35,072 nt of DNA from Stutzerimonas kirkiae (GTDB lineage: Bacteria > Pseudomonadota > Gammaproteobacteria > Pseudomonadales > Pseudomonadaceae), in assembly GCF_004327335.1 (NCBI RefSeq), contig NZ_QJUO01000040.1:1-35072 (forward strand), written 5' to 3'. Below, piece by piece: positions 14,447-24,170 of this stretch. Position numbers and translations under genes: made by a program. Every line of letters begins with the position of its first letter. Positions within the stretch are counted from its first letter, which is position 1. The notes beneath the pieces are model-generated. The model was not told the origin of the DNA. It searched no databases and saw only the letters and a program-made list of their open reading frames with translations.

Positions 14447-15199
14447 TCACCCCTTGTGTGTACGTGTACGCTGGCGCAAGGCTTCGAACAGACACACTCC
14501 GGTCGCGACGGAAACATTGAGACTGCTGACGCTACCGCGCATGGGCAAGCGTACCAGGTAGTCGCAATGCTCCCTGGTCAGACGCCGCATACCCTTGCCC
14601 TCGGCGCCCATGACCAGCACCGTCGGCCCGGTCATATCCTGCTCGTAGAGTTCCTGTTGCGCCTCGCCGGCGGTACCGACCACCCACAATCCGCGCTGCT
14701 GCAAGCGCTCCAGGCTGCGCGCCAGATTGGTCACGGCCACCAGTGGCACCACCTCTGCCGCACCGCAGGCAACCTTGCGCACGGTGGCATTGAGTGTCGC
14801 CGACTTGTCCTTGGGCACGATGACCGCCAGCGCCCCGGCCGCATCGGCGGTGCGCAGGCAGGCTCCCAGGTTATGCGGATCGGTCACGCCATCGAGCACC
14901 AGCAGCAACGGCGGCGACTCGACCCGCTCGAGCAACTCGTCCAGCATGGCTTCACTCCAGACCTGGCTGGGGCTCACCTCGGCCACGACGCCCTGATGCA
15001 CGCCTTCGACCCAGGCATCCATCTCGCGCCGCTCGCATTGCCCGACGCGCACCCTGGCCTGCTCGGCCAGCGCCAGCAGGGCCTGCGCCCGCGGATCGCC
15101 ACGACCCTCGGCCAGCCAGACCTGCTTGACACGCTTCGGGTGCTGGCGCAGCAGGGCCTCGACGGCATGCAGGCCGTATACTTTTTCCAGATCGCTCAT
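14447..15199 (-). CDS. rlmB: 23S rRNA 2'-O-methyltransferase RlmB (Gm2251)
   Basis: A 250-residue SPOUT (trefoil-knot) methyltransferase that methylates the ribose of G2251 in the 23S peptidyl-transferase loop using S-adenosylmethionine. The N-terminal substrate-binding domain (MSDLEKVYGLHAVEALL) is followed by the SpoU domain. Motif 1 is DPHNLGACLRTADAAGA, motif 2 VMGAEGKGM and motif 3 LPMRGSVSSLNVSVATGVCLFE. Its ATG overlaps the end of rnr by four bases and AAGGCGA precedes it, so the two are translationally coupled. Confidence 0.97.
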   Translation of the reverse strand: MSDLEKVYGLHAVEALLRQHPKRVKQVWLAEGRGDPRAQALLALAEQARVRVGQCERREMDAWVEGVHQGVVAEVSPSQVWSEAMLDELLERVESPPLLLVLDGVTDPHNLGACLRTADAAGALAVIVPKDKSATLNATVRKVACGAAEVVPLVAVTNLARSLERLQQRGLWVVGTAGEAQQELYEQDMTGPTVLVMGAEGKGMRRLTREHCDYLVRLPMRGSVSSLNVSVATGVCLFEALRQRTRTHKG

Positions 15200-17664
15200 T
15201 TCTTCGCCTTGCGCTTACGGGGCTTCGCAGCCTTGTCCAGCGGCGGGCTCGCAGCGGCCTTGCCCGAAGACTTGCCTGCGCGGGACTTGCCAGCAGCCTG
15301 CCCACCCTTGCTGGCAGAGCGTGCCGCATCCTGCAGCGACTTCTTGAGCTCGCGGCTCTTGCTCACATCGGTATTGCCCACCCCTGGCGCCGAAGATTTG
15401 CCGCGCGCCGGCGCACTCGTTTCGATCAGCTCGAAATCGATCTTGCGCTCATCCAGATCGACCCGCATGACCCTGACCGAGACACTGTCGCCGAGGCGGA
15501 AACTGCGGCCGCTACGCTCGCCCGAGAGGCGATGATGCAGTGGATCGAAGTGATAGTAATCGCCCGGCATGGCGGTCACGTGCACCAGCCCCTCGACGTA
15601 GATGTCGGTCAGTTCGACGAACAGCCCGAACCCGGTCACGGCGGTGATCACCCCCGGGAAGGTTTCCCCGACACGATCACTCATGAACTCGCACTTGAGC
15701 CAGTTCACCACGTCCCGCGTCGCCTCGTCGGCGCGGCGCTCGGTCATCGAACACTGCTCACCGAGCTGCTCCAGGCCTGCCTCGTCGTACGGATAGATAC
15801 GCGCCTTCGGTATGCTGGGCGCGCCTTCCCGGCGTACATGGGGCGTTTCCCGGCGCGAACGGATCACGCTGCGGATGGCGCGATGCACCAGCAGGTCCGG
15901 ATAGCGCCGGATCGGCGAAGTGAAATGGGTATAAGCCTCGTAGTTGAGGCCAAAGTGACCATTGTTGTCGGTGCTGTAGACCGCCTGGCTGAGCGAGCGC
16001 AGCATCACCGTCTGGATCACATGGAAATCCGCGCGCCCCTGGATCTTCTCCAGCAACGCCTGGTAATCCTTCGGCGTCGGCCCTTCCTTGCCCTTGTGCA
16101 GGGCAAGCCCCAGCTCGCCAAGGAAAGCCCGCAGCTTTTCCTGCCGCTCGAGCGGCGGACCATCATGCACGCGGTAAAGAGCCGGCAGTTCATGCGCCTG
16201 CAGGAAAGCGGCGGTGGCCACGTTGGCACAGAGCATGCACTCCTCGATCAGGCGATGCGCATCGTTGCGCAGCGTCGGCCTGATCTCAGCGATCTTGCGC
16301 CCTTCGCCGAAGATGATGCGGGTTTCCTGGGTTTCGAAGTCGATGGCGCCACGCACATGGCGCGCCTTGAGCAGCACCTTGTAGAGTGCATGCAATTGCT
16401 TGAGGTGCGGCAACACTTCGGCGTATTCGTCGCGCAAGCGCTTGCCATCCGCGGACTGCGGCTGCTCGAGCATGCTGCTGACCTTGTTGTAGGTCAGGCG
16501 GGCATGGGAGTGGATCACGGCCTCGTAGAACTGGTAGTCGGTCATCACACCCGTCTTGCTCAGGGTGACTTCGCAAACCATGGCCAGGCGATCGACATGG
16601 GGATTCAGCGAACACAGGCCGTTGGAAAGCTCCTCGGGCAACATCGGCACCACCCGCTCCGGGAAATACACGGAGTTGCCACGTGCCTCGGCTTCCTTGT
16701 CCAGCGCCGAACCCACCTTCACATAATGCGAAACATCGGCAATCGCCACGTACAGCCGGAAACCACCGGCGAACAGCTTCCAGCCGCGCACCTTCTCGCA
16801 GTACACCGCATCGTCGAAATCCCTGGCATCCTCGCCATCGATGGTGACGAACGGCAGGTGACGCAGGTCGACACGCTTGAGCTTGTCCTTTTCCGCCACC
16901 TCATCCTTGAAGCGCGCCGCCTCGCGCAGCACATCTTCCGGCCAGACATGGGGGATATCGAAACTGCGCAAGGCCACGTCGATTTCCATGCCCGGCGCCA
17001 TGTAGTTGCCGATCACCTCGACGATGTCGCCCTGTGGCTGGAAGCGCTGGGTCGGCCAGTGGGTGATCTTCACCTCGACGAACTGGCCCGGCTTGGCATT
17101 CATCGAACGCCCGGGCGTGATCAGCACTTCCTGCTGAATCTTGGGATTGTCGGCCTCGACGAAACCGACGCCGCTTTCTTCCTGGTAACGCCCGACGATA
17201 CTTTCGTGGGCGCGGCTGATCACCTCGACGATGGCGCCTTCGCGGCGACCACGGCGATCCAGGCCAGCCACCCGTGCCAGGCAGCGGTCGCCATCGAACA
17301 CCAGGCGCATCTGCGCCGGGCTGAGAAACAGATCATCGCTGCCATCATCCGGCAGCAGGAAACCGAAACCGTCACGGTGGCCGCTGACCCGTCCGCAGAC
17401 CAGGTCCAGCTTGTCCACCGGCGCATAGGTACCACGCCGGGTATAGATGATTTGCCCGTCCCGCTCCATCGCACGCAAACGGCGACGCAGCGCTTCTACG
17501 TCCTCTTCGGACGAAAGTCCGAACTCATCTTGCAACTGCTCACGGGAAGCCGGAGATCCTCTCTCGCTCAGATGCAGAAGAATCAGCTCACGGCTGGGGA
17601 TGGGGTTTTCGTATTTTTCCGCCTCGCGAGCGGCCTCGGGATCGAGGGATTGCCAATCGGCCAT
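15196..17664 (-). CDS. rnr: Ribonuclease R
   Basis: An 822-residue processive 3'-to-5' exoribonuclease able to degrade structured RNA, active in rRNA quality control and cold response. In order: an N-terminal winged helix (about 25-90), two cold-shock domains (about 90-235), the RNB catalytic domain (about 265-600) with DGEDARDFDDAVYC holding the metal-binding aspartates, an S1 domain (about 650-730), and a basic tail rich in lysine, alanine and serine. The tail is typical of RNase R and is linked to helicase activity. The start MADWQSLDP at 17664 is preceded by AAAGGTGA. It is transcribed with rlmB and divergent from the tRNA-Leu genes. Confidence 0.97.
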   Translation of the reverse strand: MADWQSLDPEAAREAEKYENPIPSRELILLHLSERGSPASREQLQDEFGLSSEEDVEALRRRLRAMERDGQIIYTRRGTYAPVDKLDLVCGRVSGHRDGFGFLLPDDGSDDLFLSPAQMRLVFDGDRCLARVAGLDRRGRREGAIVEVISRAHESIVGRYQEESGVGFVEADNPKIQQEVLITPGRSMNAKPGQFVEVKITHWPTQRFQPQGDIVEVIGNYMAPGMEIDVALRSFDIPHVWPEDVLREAARFKDEVAEKDKLKRVDLRHLPFVTIDGEDARDFDDAVYCEKVRGWKLFAGGFRLYVAIADVSHYVKVGSALDKEAEARGNSVYFPERVVPMLPEELSNGLCSLNPHVDRLAMVCEVTLSKTGVMTDYQFYEAVIHSHARLTYNKVSSMLEQPQSADGKRLRDEYAEVLPHLKQLHALYKVLLKARHVRGAIDFETQETRIIFGEGRKIAEIRPTLRNDAHRLIEECMLCANVATAAFLQAHELPALYRVHDGPPLERQEKLRAFLGELGLALHKGKEGPTPKDYQALLEKIQGRADFHVIQTVMLRSLSQAVYSTDNNGHFGLNYEAYTHFTSPIRRYPDLLVHRAIRSVIRSRRETPHVRREGAPSIPKARIYPYDEAGLEQLGEQCSMTERRADEATRDVVNWLKCEFMSDRVGETFPGVITAVTGFGLFVELTDIYVEGLVHVTAMPGDYYHFDPLHHRLSGERSGRSFRLGDSVSVRVMRVDLDERKIDFELIETSAPARGKSSAPGVGNTDVSKSRELKKSLQDAARSASKGGQAAGKSRAGKSSGKAAASPPLDKAAKPRKRKAKK

Positions 17665-17746
17665 TCAGTGATGTCACCTTTCTATACGCATACAGGACCC
17701 AATGTCTTGTATCTATTGAAGCGCGAAACGCGACCATACGGCAGCT

Positions 17747-17812
17747 TTAATACAAATTTTTTTTGGGGATCAGGTCTTTACAAGCCCCAACCTCGACCGT
17801 ATAGTTCGCGCC
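17747..17812 (+). promoter_or_regulatory. Strong sigma-70 promoter of the tRNA-Leu genes
   Basis: TTTACA (17777-17782) and TATAGT (17800-17805) are separated by exactly 17 bases. An A/T-rich stretch (17747-17764, including eight T in a row) lies where an UP element would be. A GC-rich discriminator (TCGCGCCC) follows the -10 box, the hallmark of stringently controlled stable-RNA promoters. The predicted leader before the first tRNA is about 57 bases. Confidence 0.8.
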
Positions 17813-17868
17813 CACAGCGTCCTGGAGACGTTGTAACACGGAAACGGACGAGTGACATCGTTTCCCGT

Positions 17869-17955
17869 GCCCAGGTGGCGGAATTGGTAGACGCGCTGGT
17901 TTCAGGTATCAGTGATCGCAAGATCGTGGAAGTTCGAGTCTTCTCCTGGGCACCA
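17869..17955 (+). tRNA. tRNA-Leu (anticodon CAG), first copy
   Basis: An 87-base leucine tRNA with encoded CCA. The acceptor stem is GCCCAGG / CCTGGGC. The D-arm is followed by the anticodon stem CTGGT / ATCAG around loop TTCAGGT, with anticodon CAG at 17903-17905. The long class II variable arm and the T-loop GTTCGAGTC are present. It reads the CUG leucine codon, the dominant one in GC-rich pseudomonads. Confidence 0.97.
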
Positions 17956-18065
17956 AATTCTGATGGACCGACTTGATAAATCGGTTCGTCGTCTAACGGA
18001 CGCAGTGGTCCGTGTTCATTGAAAGAACGAAGCACTGTAAAAACGGCAAGTGATTGTCGTGCTGT

Positions 18066-18152
18066 GCCCAGGTGGCGGAATTGGTAGACGCGCTGGTTTC
18101 AGGTATCAGTGATCGCAAGATCGTGGAAGTTCGAGTCTTCTCCTGGGCACCA
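18066..18152 (+). tRNA. tRNA-Leu (anticodon CAG), second identical copy
   Basis: This copy is identical over all 87 bases to the copy 197 bases upstream, anticodon at 18100-18102. The 110-base spacer between them holds a small hairpin (ACCGA / TCGGT) but no promoter that I can see. The two are probably processed from one transcript ending at the terminator just downstream. Confidence 0.97.
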
Positions 18153-18164
18153 AATTCATGAAAA

Positions 18165-18190
18165 ACCGAGCCAATGGCTCGGTTTTTTTT
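18165..18190 (+). terminator. Rho-independent terminator of the tRNA-Leu unit
   Basis: A 7-bp stem CCGAGCC / GGCTCGG with loop AAT is followed by eight T residues, 13 bases behind the CCA end of the second tRNA. Confidence 0.93.
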
Positions 18191-18254
18191 CGCCTGCTAT
18201 TCTGCCCTGCCCCAAGCCATCACCCTGGCCTCTCCCGCCCTCCGGAATTCCCAA

Positions 18255-19142
18255 ATGCTCTGGATCCCCTTCACCCTGCTCGCCGCCTTTACCCAGGCGC
18301 TGCGTAATGCCCAACAGAAAATCCTCAGCCGGGACGTGAACGCCATCGGCGTGACCCTCGCGCGCTTCATCTGGGCACTGCCCCTGGCTGGTGTCTATCT
18401 GCTGATACTGGAGCTGGCGGTGCCGACCGAAGTACCGCACTTCAGTGGCCGCTTCCTGTTCGCCGTCAGCGCCGCCGCCTTCGCGCAGATTCTCGCCACC
18501 ATTCTCATGGTGCTGCTGTTCCAGCGCCGCAGCTATGCCGCCGGCGTCGGCCTGGCCAAGAGCGAGGCGCTGCTGGCGGCGATACTCGGCGCTGCCTTCT
18601 TCGGCGCCCTGCTCGGCCCGATCGGCTGGCTGGGCATCGCCATAGGCTCGGTCGCGGTGTGGCTGATGAAAGGCCGCAGCGAACCCGGCACGCTCGACTT
18701 GCCGACCCTGCTGCTCGGCCTCGGCAGCGGCCTGTGTTTCGCCCTGACCACACTCTGGGTGCGCGACGCCTGCCACCAGTTGAGCCTGCCGTTCATGCAC
18801 ACCGCCGCCTGGGCGCTGGTATGGACCATCGGCATCCAGGTCAGCGCCCTGACCGCCTGGCTGGCCCTGCGCGATCGCGCCACCCTGCTGCAACTGTGGC
18901 ACCAGCCATCCCTGGTGTTCCGCATCAGCCTGTCCAGTTCCATCGCCTCACTGTGCTGGTTCACCGCCGTCAACCTGGAACAGGTGGCCCTGGTCAAGAC
19001 CCTCGGCCAGGTCGAGGTGCTCTTCACCCTGCTGCTGTCGCAGCACTGGCTGAAAGAACAAGTCTCCCCCCGGGAAAGACTGGGACTGCTGCTGATCGTG
19101 GTCAGCGCCATTCTGGTGATATTGCCGGCACTGACGACCTGA
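18255..19142 (+). CDS. DMT-superfamily (EamA-like) membrane transporter
   Basis: A 295-residue protein with about ten hydrophobic helices in two internally related halves, the layout of drug/metabolite transporters of the EamA type. The substrate is unknown. The start at 18255 (MLWIPFTLLAAFTQA) is chosen because the first membrane helix then begins directly at the N-terminus. The longer frame from 18174 would start inside the tRNA terminator. The ribosome binding site is weak (CCGGA). It stands between the tRNA terminator and a bidirectional terminator shared with purA, so it is a single-gene unit whose promoter I could not locate. I recall no such gene here in P. aeruginosa. Confidence 0.85.
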   Translation: MLWIPFTLLAAFTQALRNAQQKILSRDVNAIGVTLARFIWALPLAGVYLLILELAVPTEVPHFSGRFLFAVSAAAFAQILATILMVLLFQRRSYAAGVGLAKSEALLAAILGAAFFGALLGPIGWLGIAIGSVAVWLMKGRSEPGTLDLPTLLLGLGSGLCFALTTLWVRDACHQLSLPFMHTAAWALVWTIGIQVSALTAWLALRDRATLLQLWHQPSLVFRISLSSSIASLCWFTAVNLEQVALVKTLGQVEVLFTLLLSQHWLKEQVSPRERLGLLLIVVSAILVILPALTT

Positions 19143-19162
19143 ACCAGCCCCTGGCCAGAACG

Positions 19163-19193
19163 AAAAAGGCCCGTATCTGTACGGGCCTTTTTC
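19163..19193. terminator. Bidirectional terminator between the DMT transporter gene and purA
   Basis: AAAGGCCCGTA (19165-19175) and TACGGGCCTTT (19180-19190) form an 11-bp stem with loop TCTG, flanked by A on the left and T on the right, so it can end transcription of both convergent genes. Confidence 0.9.
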
Positions 19194-19207
19194 ATCGCAC
19201 TGTCCCG

Positions 19208-20551
<1,344 letters not shown>

Positions 20552-20570
20552 TTATTTTACGGTCGGAAGC

Positions 20571-21749
20571 TCAGGGGGCCAGTGGCACGACGCGCCAGGC
20601 ACCGCCTTCATTGATCAGTTGGCGATCGCAGGCCACGCCATCCAGGGCCTGCCCTTCAAGCGCCTGGAGCACGCGCCGGCCTTCGCCACGCAGGCGGCGC
20701 ACCTCGTTCCACAGCGAGGGATCGGCGTCGAAGGGTGCCCAGATGGCGAGCGAGGGCTCACCCAATTCGGCCTGGCCCAGGGTGACCAGGGTCTTCAAGT
20801 CCGTGGAAAAGCCGGTGGCCGGGCGCGCCCGGCCGAAATCGGCACCGATATCGTCATAGCGCCCGCCCTGGGCGATGGACTGGCCGACGCCCGGCACGAA
20901 AGCGGCGAACACCACCCCCGTGTGATAGTGGTAGCCACGCAGCTCGCCCAGGTCGAAATACAGCGGCAAGCGCGGGAAGCGCTGCGCCAGCGCCGCGGCG
21001 ATACGCTCCAGGCTTTCCAGCGCCATCCGCACATCGTCCGGCGCCTGTGCCAGCACTTCGCGGGCGGCCTGCAACACTTCACGGCCACCACACAGCGACG
21101 CCAGTGCCTGCAACATCTTCGCCAGCGACTCCGGCAAGCCGGCCGTCAGTTCGTGCACCTCATCGACGGCCTTGCGCTGCAAGGCATCGAACAGCCGCTG
21201 CTCGACATCGCCGGACAGCCCGGCAGCCCTCGCCAAACCGCGATAGACGCCGACATGGCCGAGGTCCATGTGCACATTGGCGACCTCGGCCAGTTCCAGC
21301 ATTTCCAGCAGCAGGCTGATGACCTCGATATCCGCCGAAACCCCGCCATCACCATACAACTCGGCACCCAACTGGATCGGACTGCGCGAAGTGGACAGCG
21401 CGCGCGGCCTGGCATGCAGCACACTGCCGACATAGCAGAGGCGGCTCGGTCCCTCGCGCCGCAGGGTATGGGAATCGACGCGCGCCACCTGCGGGGTGAT
21501 ATCGGCACGAAAACCCATCTGCCGCCCGGAAAGCGGATCGGTGATCTTGAAGGTCTTCAGGTCCAGATCCTGGCCGGCGCCGGTCAGCAGCGATTCGAGG
21601 AACTCCACATGGGGCGTGATCACCAGTTCGTAGCCCCAGCCATGGAAAAGATCCAGCACACGACGTCGCGCGGTTTCGATACGCGCCGCCTCGGGCGGCA
21701 GCACCTCCTCGATGCCATCCGGCAGTAGCCAGCGGTCTATCGTTGCCAT
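20571..21749 (-). CDS. hisZ: ATP phosphoribosyltransferase regulatory subunit HisZ
   Basis: A 392-residue class II histidyl-tRNA synthetase paralogue that combines with the short form of HisG to make the first enzyme of histidine synthesis sensitive to histidine. [56 protein letters not shown] and [15 protein letters not shown] are characteristic. It lacks the anticodon-binding domain of a true HisRS. The start at 21749 ([12 protein letters not shown]) is preferred over an ATT/GTG-type extension four codons upstream. It precedes purA on the same strand. Confidence 0.96.
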   Translation of the reverse strand: MATIDRWLLPDGIEEVLPPEAARIETARRRVLDLFHGWGYELVITPHVEFLESLLTGAGQDLDLKTFKITDPLSGRQMGFRADITPQVARVDSHTLRREGPSRLCYVGSVLHARPRALSTSRSPIQLGAELYGDGGVSADIEVISLLLEMLELAEVANVHMDLGHVGVYRGLARAAGLSGDVEQRLFDALQRKAVDEVHELTAGLPESLAKMLQALASLCGGREVLQAAREVLAQAPDDVRMALESLERIAAALAQRFPRLPLYFDLGELRGYHYHTGVVFAAFVPGVGQSIAQGGRYDDIGADFGRARPATGFSTDLKTLVTLGQAELGEPSLAIWAPFDADPSLWNEVRRLRGEGRRVLQALEGQALDGVACDRQLINEGGAWRVVPLAP

Positions 21750-21911
21750 TTCGCCTATCACCTCTTTCAGAGAGTTCCAGCCGGCAGACGAGAGCAGGAA
21801 CAGCCGTCCTCCGGTCGCATGCCATCATGTTCGAACGAGCCCCGTCGACCGGCGACGGCGGCAGGCAGGGCAACCCCCTGCCAGGAGCGCGCAGACTTGA
21901 ACGCGCAGACG

Positions 21912-21936
21912 TAAAAAAGCCGGGGCTGCCCCGGCT
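21912..21936 (-). terminator. Rho-independent terminator of the hflK-hflC unit
   Basis: On the minus strand an 8-bp stem AGCCGGGG / CCCCGGCT with loop CAG is followed by six T residues. It separates hflC from hisZ; hisZ therefore needs its own promoter within 21750-21911. Confidence 0.88.
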
Positions 21937-21964
21937 GCGCGGATCATAGCAATGTTTTATCGAC

Positions 21965-22002
21965 GGGTCATCCGCCGGGCCATCGAGCCCGGCGGATGAC
22001 CC
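21965..22002 (-). repeat. 16-bp perfect inverted repeat behind hflC
   Basis: GGGTCATCCGCCGGGC (21965-21980) and its exact complement (21987-22002) flank a six-base loop, six bases beyond the hflC stop codon. No T-tract follows, and a canonical terminator stands about 30 bases farther. It probably stabilises the mRNA 3' end; it is unusually long and perfect. Confidence 0.7.
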
Positions 22003-22008
22003 GGCCAA

Positions 22009-22875
22009 TCAGCGGGACTTCTCCAGGTAACGGAAGAATTCGCTGTCGGGATTCAGCACCAACACATCGTCCTTGTTCGCGAAGCTTTCGCGATAGGCCT
22101 GCAGGCTGCGGTAGAAGGAATAAAACTCGCTGTCCTGGCCATAGGCTGCCGCATAGATGGAGGCTGCCCTGGCATCGCCATCACCGCGCAGTTCCTCAGC
22201 TTCACGGAAAGCCTCGGCCAGCAGTACGCGGCGCTGCCGATCGGCGTCGGCGCGAATACCTTCGGCCAGCTCCTTGCCCTTGGCACGGTGCTCGCGCGCC
22301 TCGCGCTCCCGCTCGGAGCTCATGCGTTCGAACACGCTGCGGTTGACCTCGCGCGGCAGGTCGATGCCCTTGACGCGCACATCCACCACCTCGATCCCCA
22401 GCTCCTGCTGGGCCGCGCGGTTCAGCGCATTGGTCACCTGCCCCATCAGTTCGTCGCGCTGCCCGGACACCGACTCGTGCAGGGTGCGCTTACCGAACTG
22501 GTCGCGTAGCGCAGCTTCCAGGCGCCGCGACAGGCGCTCATCGGCAATCGCCTTGACGCCCGAGGTCGCGGTATAGAAGCGCTCGGCATCATCCACCCGC
22601 CATTTGGCGTAGGAATCCACCATCAGCGCTTTCTTTTCCAGCGTGAGGAAGCGGGATGTAGTCGAATCCAGTGTCATCAGGCGCGCATCGAACTTGCGCA
22701 CGCTGTTCACGTACGGAATCTTCATATGCAGCCCCGGCTGCAGGTCAGGCTCGACGATCTTGCCGAAACGCAGCAGCACGGCCCGCTCGGTCTGGGAAAC
22801 GATATAGAAGCTATTCCACAGGACCAGCGCCAGGATCACGCCGACGATCAGCGCAAAAAGTGACTTGTTGCTCAT
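22009..22875 (-). CDS. hflC: HflC, membrane protease modulator
   Basis: A 288-residue inner-membrane protein with one N-terminal membrane helix (about 5-25) and a large periplasmic SPFH/band-7 domain. With HflK it forms the ring-shaped cage around FtsH and tunes that protease. SQTERAVLLRFGK, PGLHMKIPYVNSVRKFDAR and the charged coiled coil EREREAREHRAKGKELAEG are typical. The ATG at 22875 shares its A with the TGA stop of hflK, so the two are translationally coupled. A longer start using TTG three bases earlier is unnecessary. Confidence 0.96.
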   Translation of the reverse strand: MSNKSLFALIVGVILALVLWNSFYIVSQTERAVLLRFGKIVEPDLQPGLHMKIPYVNSVRKFDARLMTLDSTTSRFLTLEKKALMVDSYAKWRVDDAERFYTATSGVKAIADERLSRRLEAALRDQFGKRTLHESVSGQRDELMGQVTNALNRAAQQELGIEVVDVRVKGIDLPREVNRSVFERMSSEREREAREHRAKGKELAEGIRADADRQRRVLLAEAFREAEELRGDGDARAASIYAAAYGQDSEFYSFYRSLQAYRESFANKDDVLVLNPDSEFFRYLEKSR

Positions 22876-24071
22876 CAACGGCTCTCCCTGGAACGAACTT
22901 CACGCGGGTCCAGCTCCGCCGGCAGGCGCGTGGTCTGGCTCGCGGCGCCCGACGCGGTAGCCGACTGGGGCTGGGCCCCGGCAGCGCCACGGCTGTTGAT
23001 CATCTTGTCCAGCGGCAGATAGAGCAGGTTGTTCTGCCCCTTGTCGCCGGTCACCAGCACCTTGCTGGTATTGCTCATGACTTCCTGCATGCTTTCCAGA
23101 TACAGACGCTCACGCGTCACCTCCGGCGCCTTGTGGTATTCGGCGACCAGCTTGCTGAAGCGATCCGCCTCACCCTGGGCGCGCGAGATCACCGCATCGC
23201 GATAACCGCTGGCTTCTTCCAGCATACGCTGGGCCTGGCCGCGCGCCTCTGGAATCACGCCATTGGCGTAGGATTCGGCCTGGTTCTTCTCACGCTGCTC
23301 GTCTTCACGGGCACGGATCACATCATCGAAGGCCTCCTGCACCTCACGCGGCGCCGCAGCGCTCTGCAGGTTGACCTGGGTCACGGTGATACCGGTCCGG
23401 TAGTTGTCGAGGAAGCGCTGCAGGCGCTCCTTGACCTCGCCAGCCATGGCCTCACGCCCCTCGGTCAACACCTGGTCCATGGCGGTCGAACCGACCACAT
23501 GGCGCACCGCACTGTCGGTGGCGTGCTGCAGGCTGACTTCGGGCTGGTCGACATTCAGTACGAACGCCTGCAGATCGGTGACCCGATACTGCACGGTAAG
23601 CGGCACCTCGATGATGTTCTCATCCTCGGTCAGCATCTGCCCCTGCTTGCTGTAGGAGCGCTCGCGGGTGACGTTTTCCTGGAACTTGCGGTCGATCGGC
23701 GGGAAATAGATATTCAGGCCCGGGCCAACCGTCTCGTAGTACTTGCCGAAGCGCAGCACCACGGCCTGCTCCTGCTCGTCGACGATATAGATGGCACTGG
23801 CCAGCCAGACGGCCAACAGCACCACCAGGCCGATCCAGACCAGCGCGAAGCCGCCGCGCCGGGCGCCTCCGCTGCCGCCACTTCCAGAACCACGCTTCTT
23901 GCCACCGAAGACGCCATTGAGACTGTCTTGCAGCTTGCGGAAAGCCTCGTCGAGATCCGGTGGCCCCTTCTGGTCACCACCGCCCCGACGACCGCCATTA
24001 CCGCCATTGCCGCCGCCACTACCCCAGGGGTCCTGATTGTTCGAGTTGCCACCCGGCTCATTCCAAGCCAT
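22875..24071 (-). CDS. hflK: HflK, membrane protease modulator
   Basis: A 398-residue partner of HflC. The glycine- and asparagine-rich cytoplasmic N-terminus (about 1-75, with GGGNGGNGGRRGGG) is followed by one membrane helix (about 76-98) and the SPFH/band-7 domain starting EQEQAVVLRFGKYYETVGPG. A coiled coil and a low-complexity alanine/serine/glutamine C-terminus follow. The start at 24071 (MAWNEPGGNS) has GGAGAG upstream. It lies 97 bases behind hflX, separated by a hairpin, and is coupled to hflC. Confidence 0.96.
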   Translation of the reverse strand: MAWNEPGGNSNNQDPWGSGGGNGGNGGRRGGGDQKGPPDLDEAFRKLQDSLNGVFGGKKRGSGSGGSGGARRGGFALVWIGLVVLLAVWLASAIYIVDEQEQAVVLRFGKYYETVGPGLNIYFPPIDRKFQENVTRERSYSKQGQMLTEDENIIEVPLTVQYRVTDLQAFVLNVDQPEVSLQHATDSAVRHVVGSTAMDQVLTEGREAMAGEVKERLQRFLDNYRTGITVTQVNLQSAAAPREVQEAFDDVIRAREDEQREKNQAESYANGVIPEARGQAQRMLEEASGYRDAVISRAQGEADRFSKLVAEYHKAPEVTRERLYLESMQEVMSNTSKVLVTGDKGQNNLLYLPLDKMINSRGAAGAQPQSATASGAASQTTRLPAELDPREVRSRESR

Positions 24072-24130
24072 AGCGCTCTCCATTCAAATAAAGCTAAGGA
24101 CGCGCCATTGCGCATCCGCCAATGCTACCG

Positions 24131-24170
24131 AAAGCCCGCTGTTGGCAGCAAAATTGCTGCCACAGGCTTT
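24131..24170 (-). terminator. Nested hairpin behind hflX
   Basis: An inner perfect stem GGCAGCA / TGCTGCC (24144-24150, 24155-24161) lies within outer arms AAAGCC / GGCTTT. It touches the hflX stop codon. No long T-tract follows, so it may attenuate read-through into hflK or stabilise the hfq-hflX mRNA. Confidence 0.45.

Noticed and set aside
15532..17976. An 814-codon open frame on the plus strand opposite rnr
   Set aside because: It is wholly antisense to the well-supported RNase R gene, has no recognisable domain and runs on into the tRNA. Long antisense frames are common in GC-rich coding DNA.
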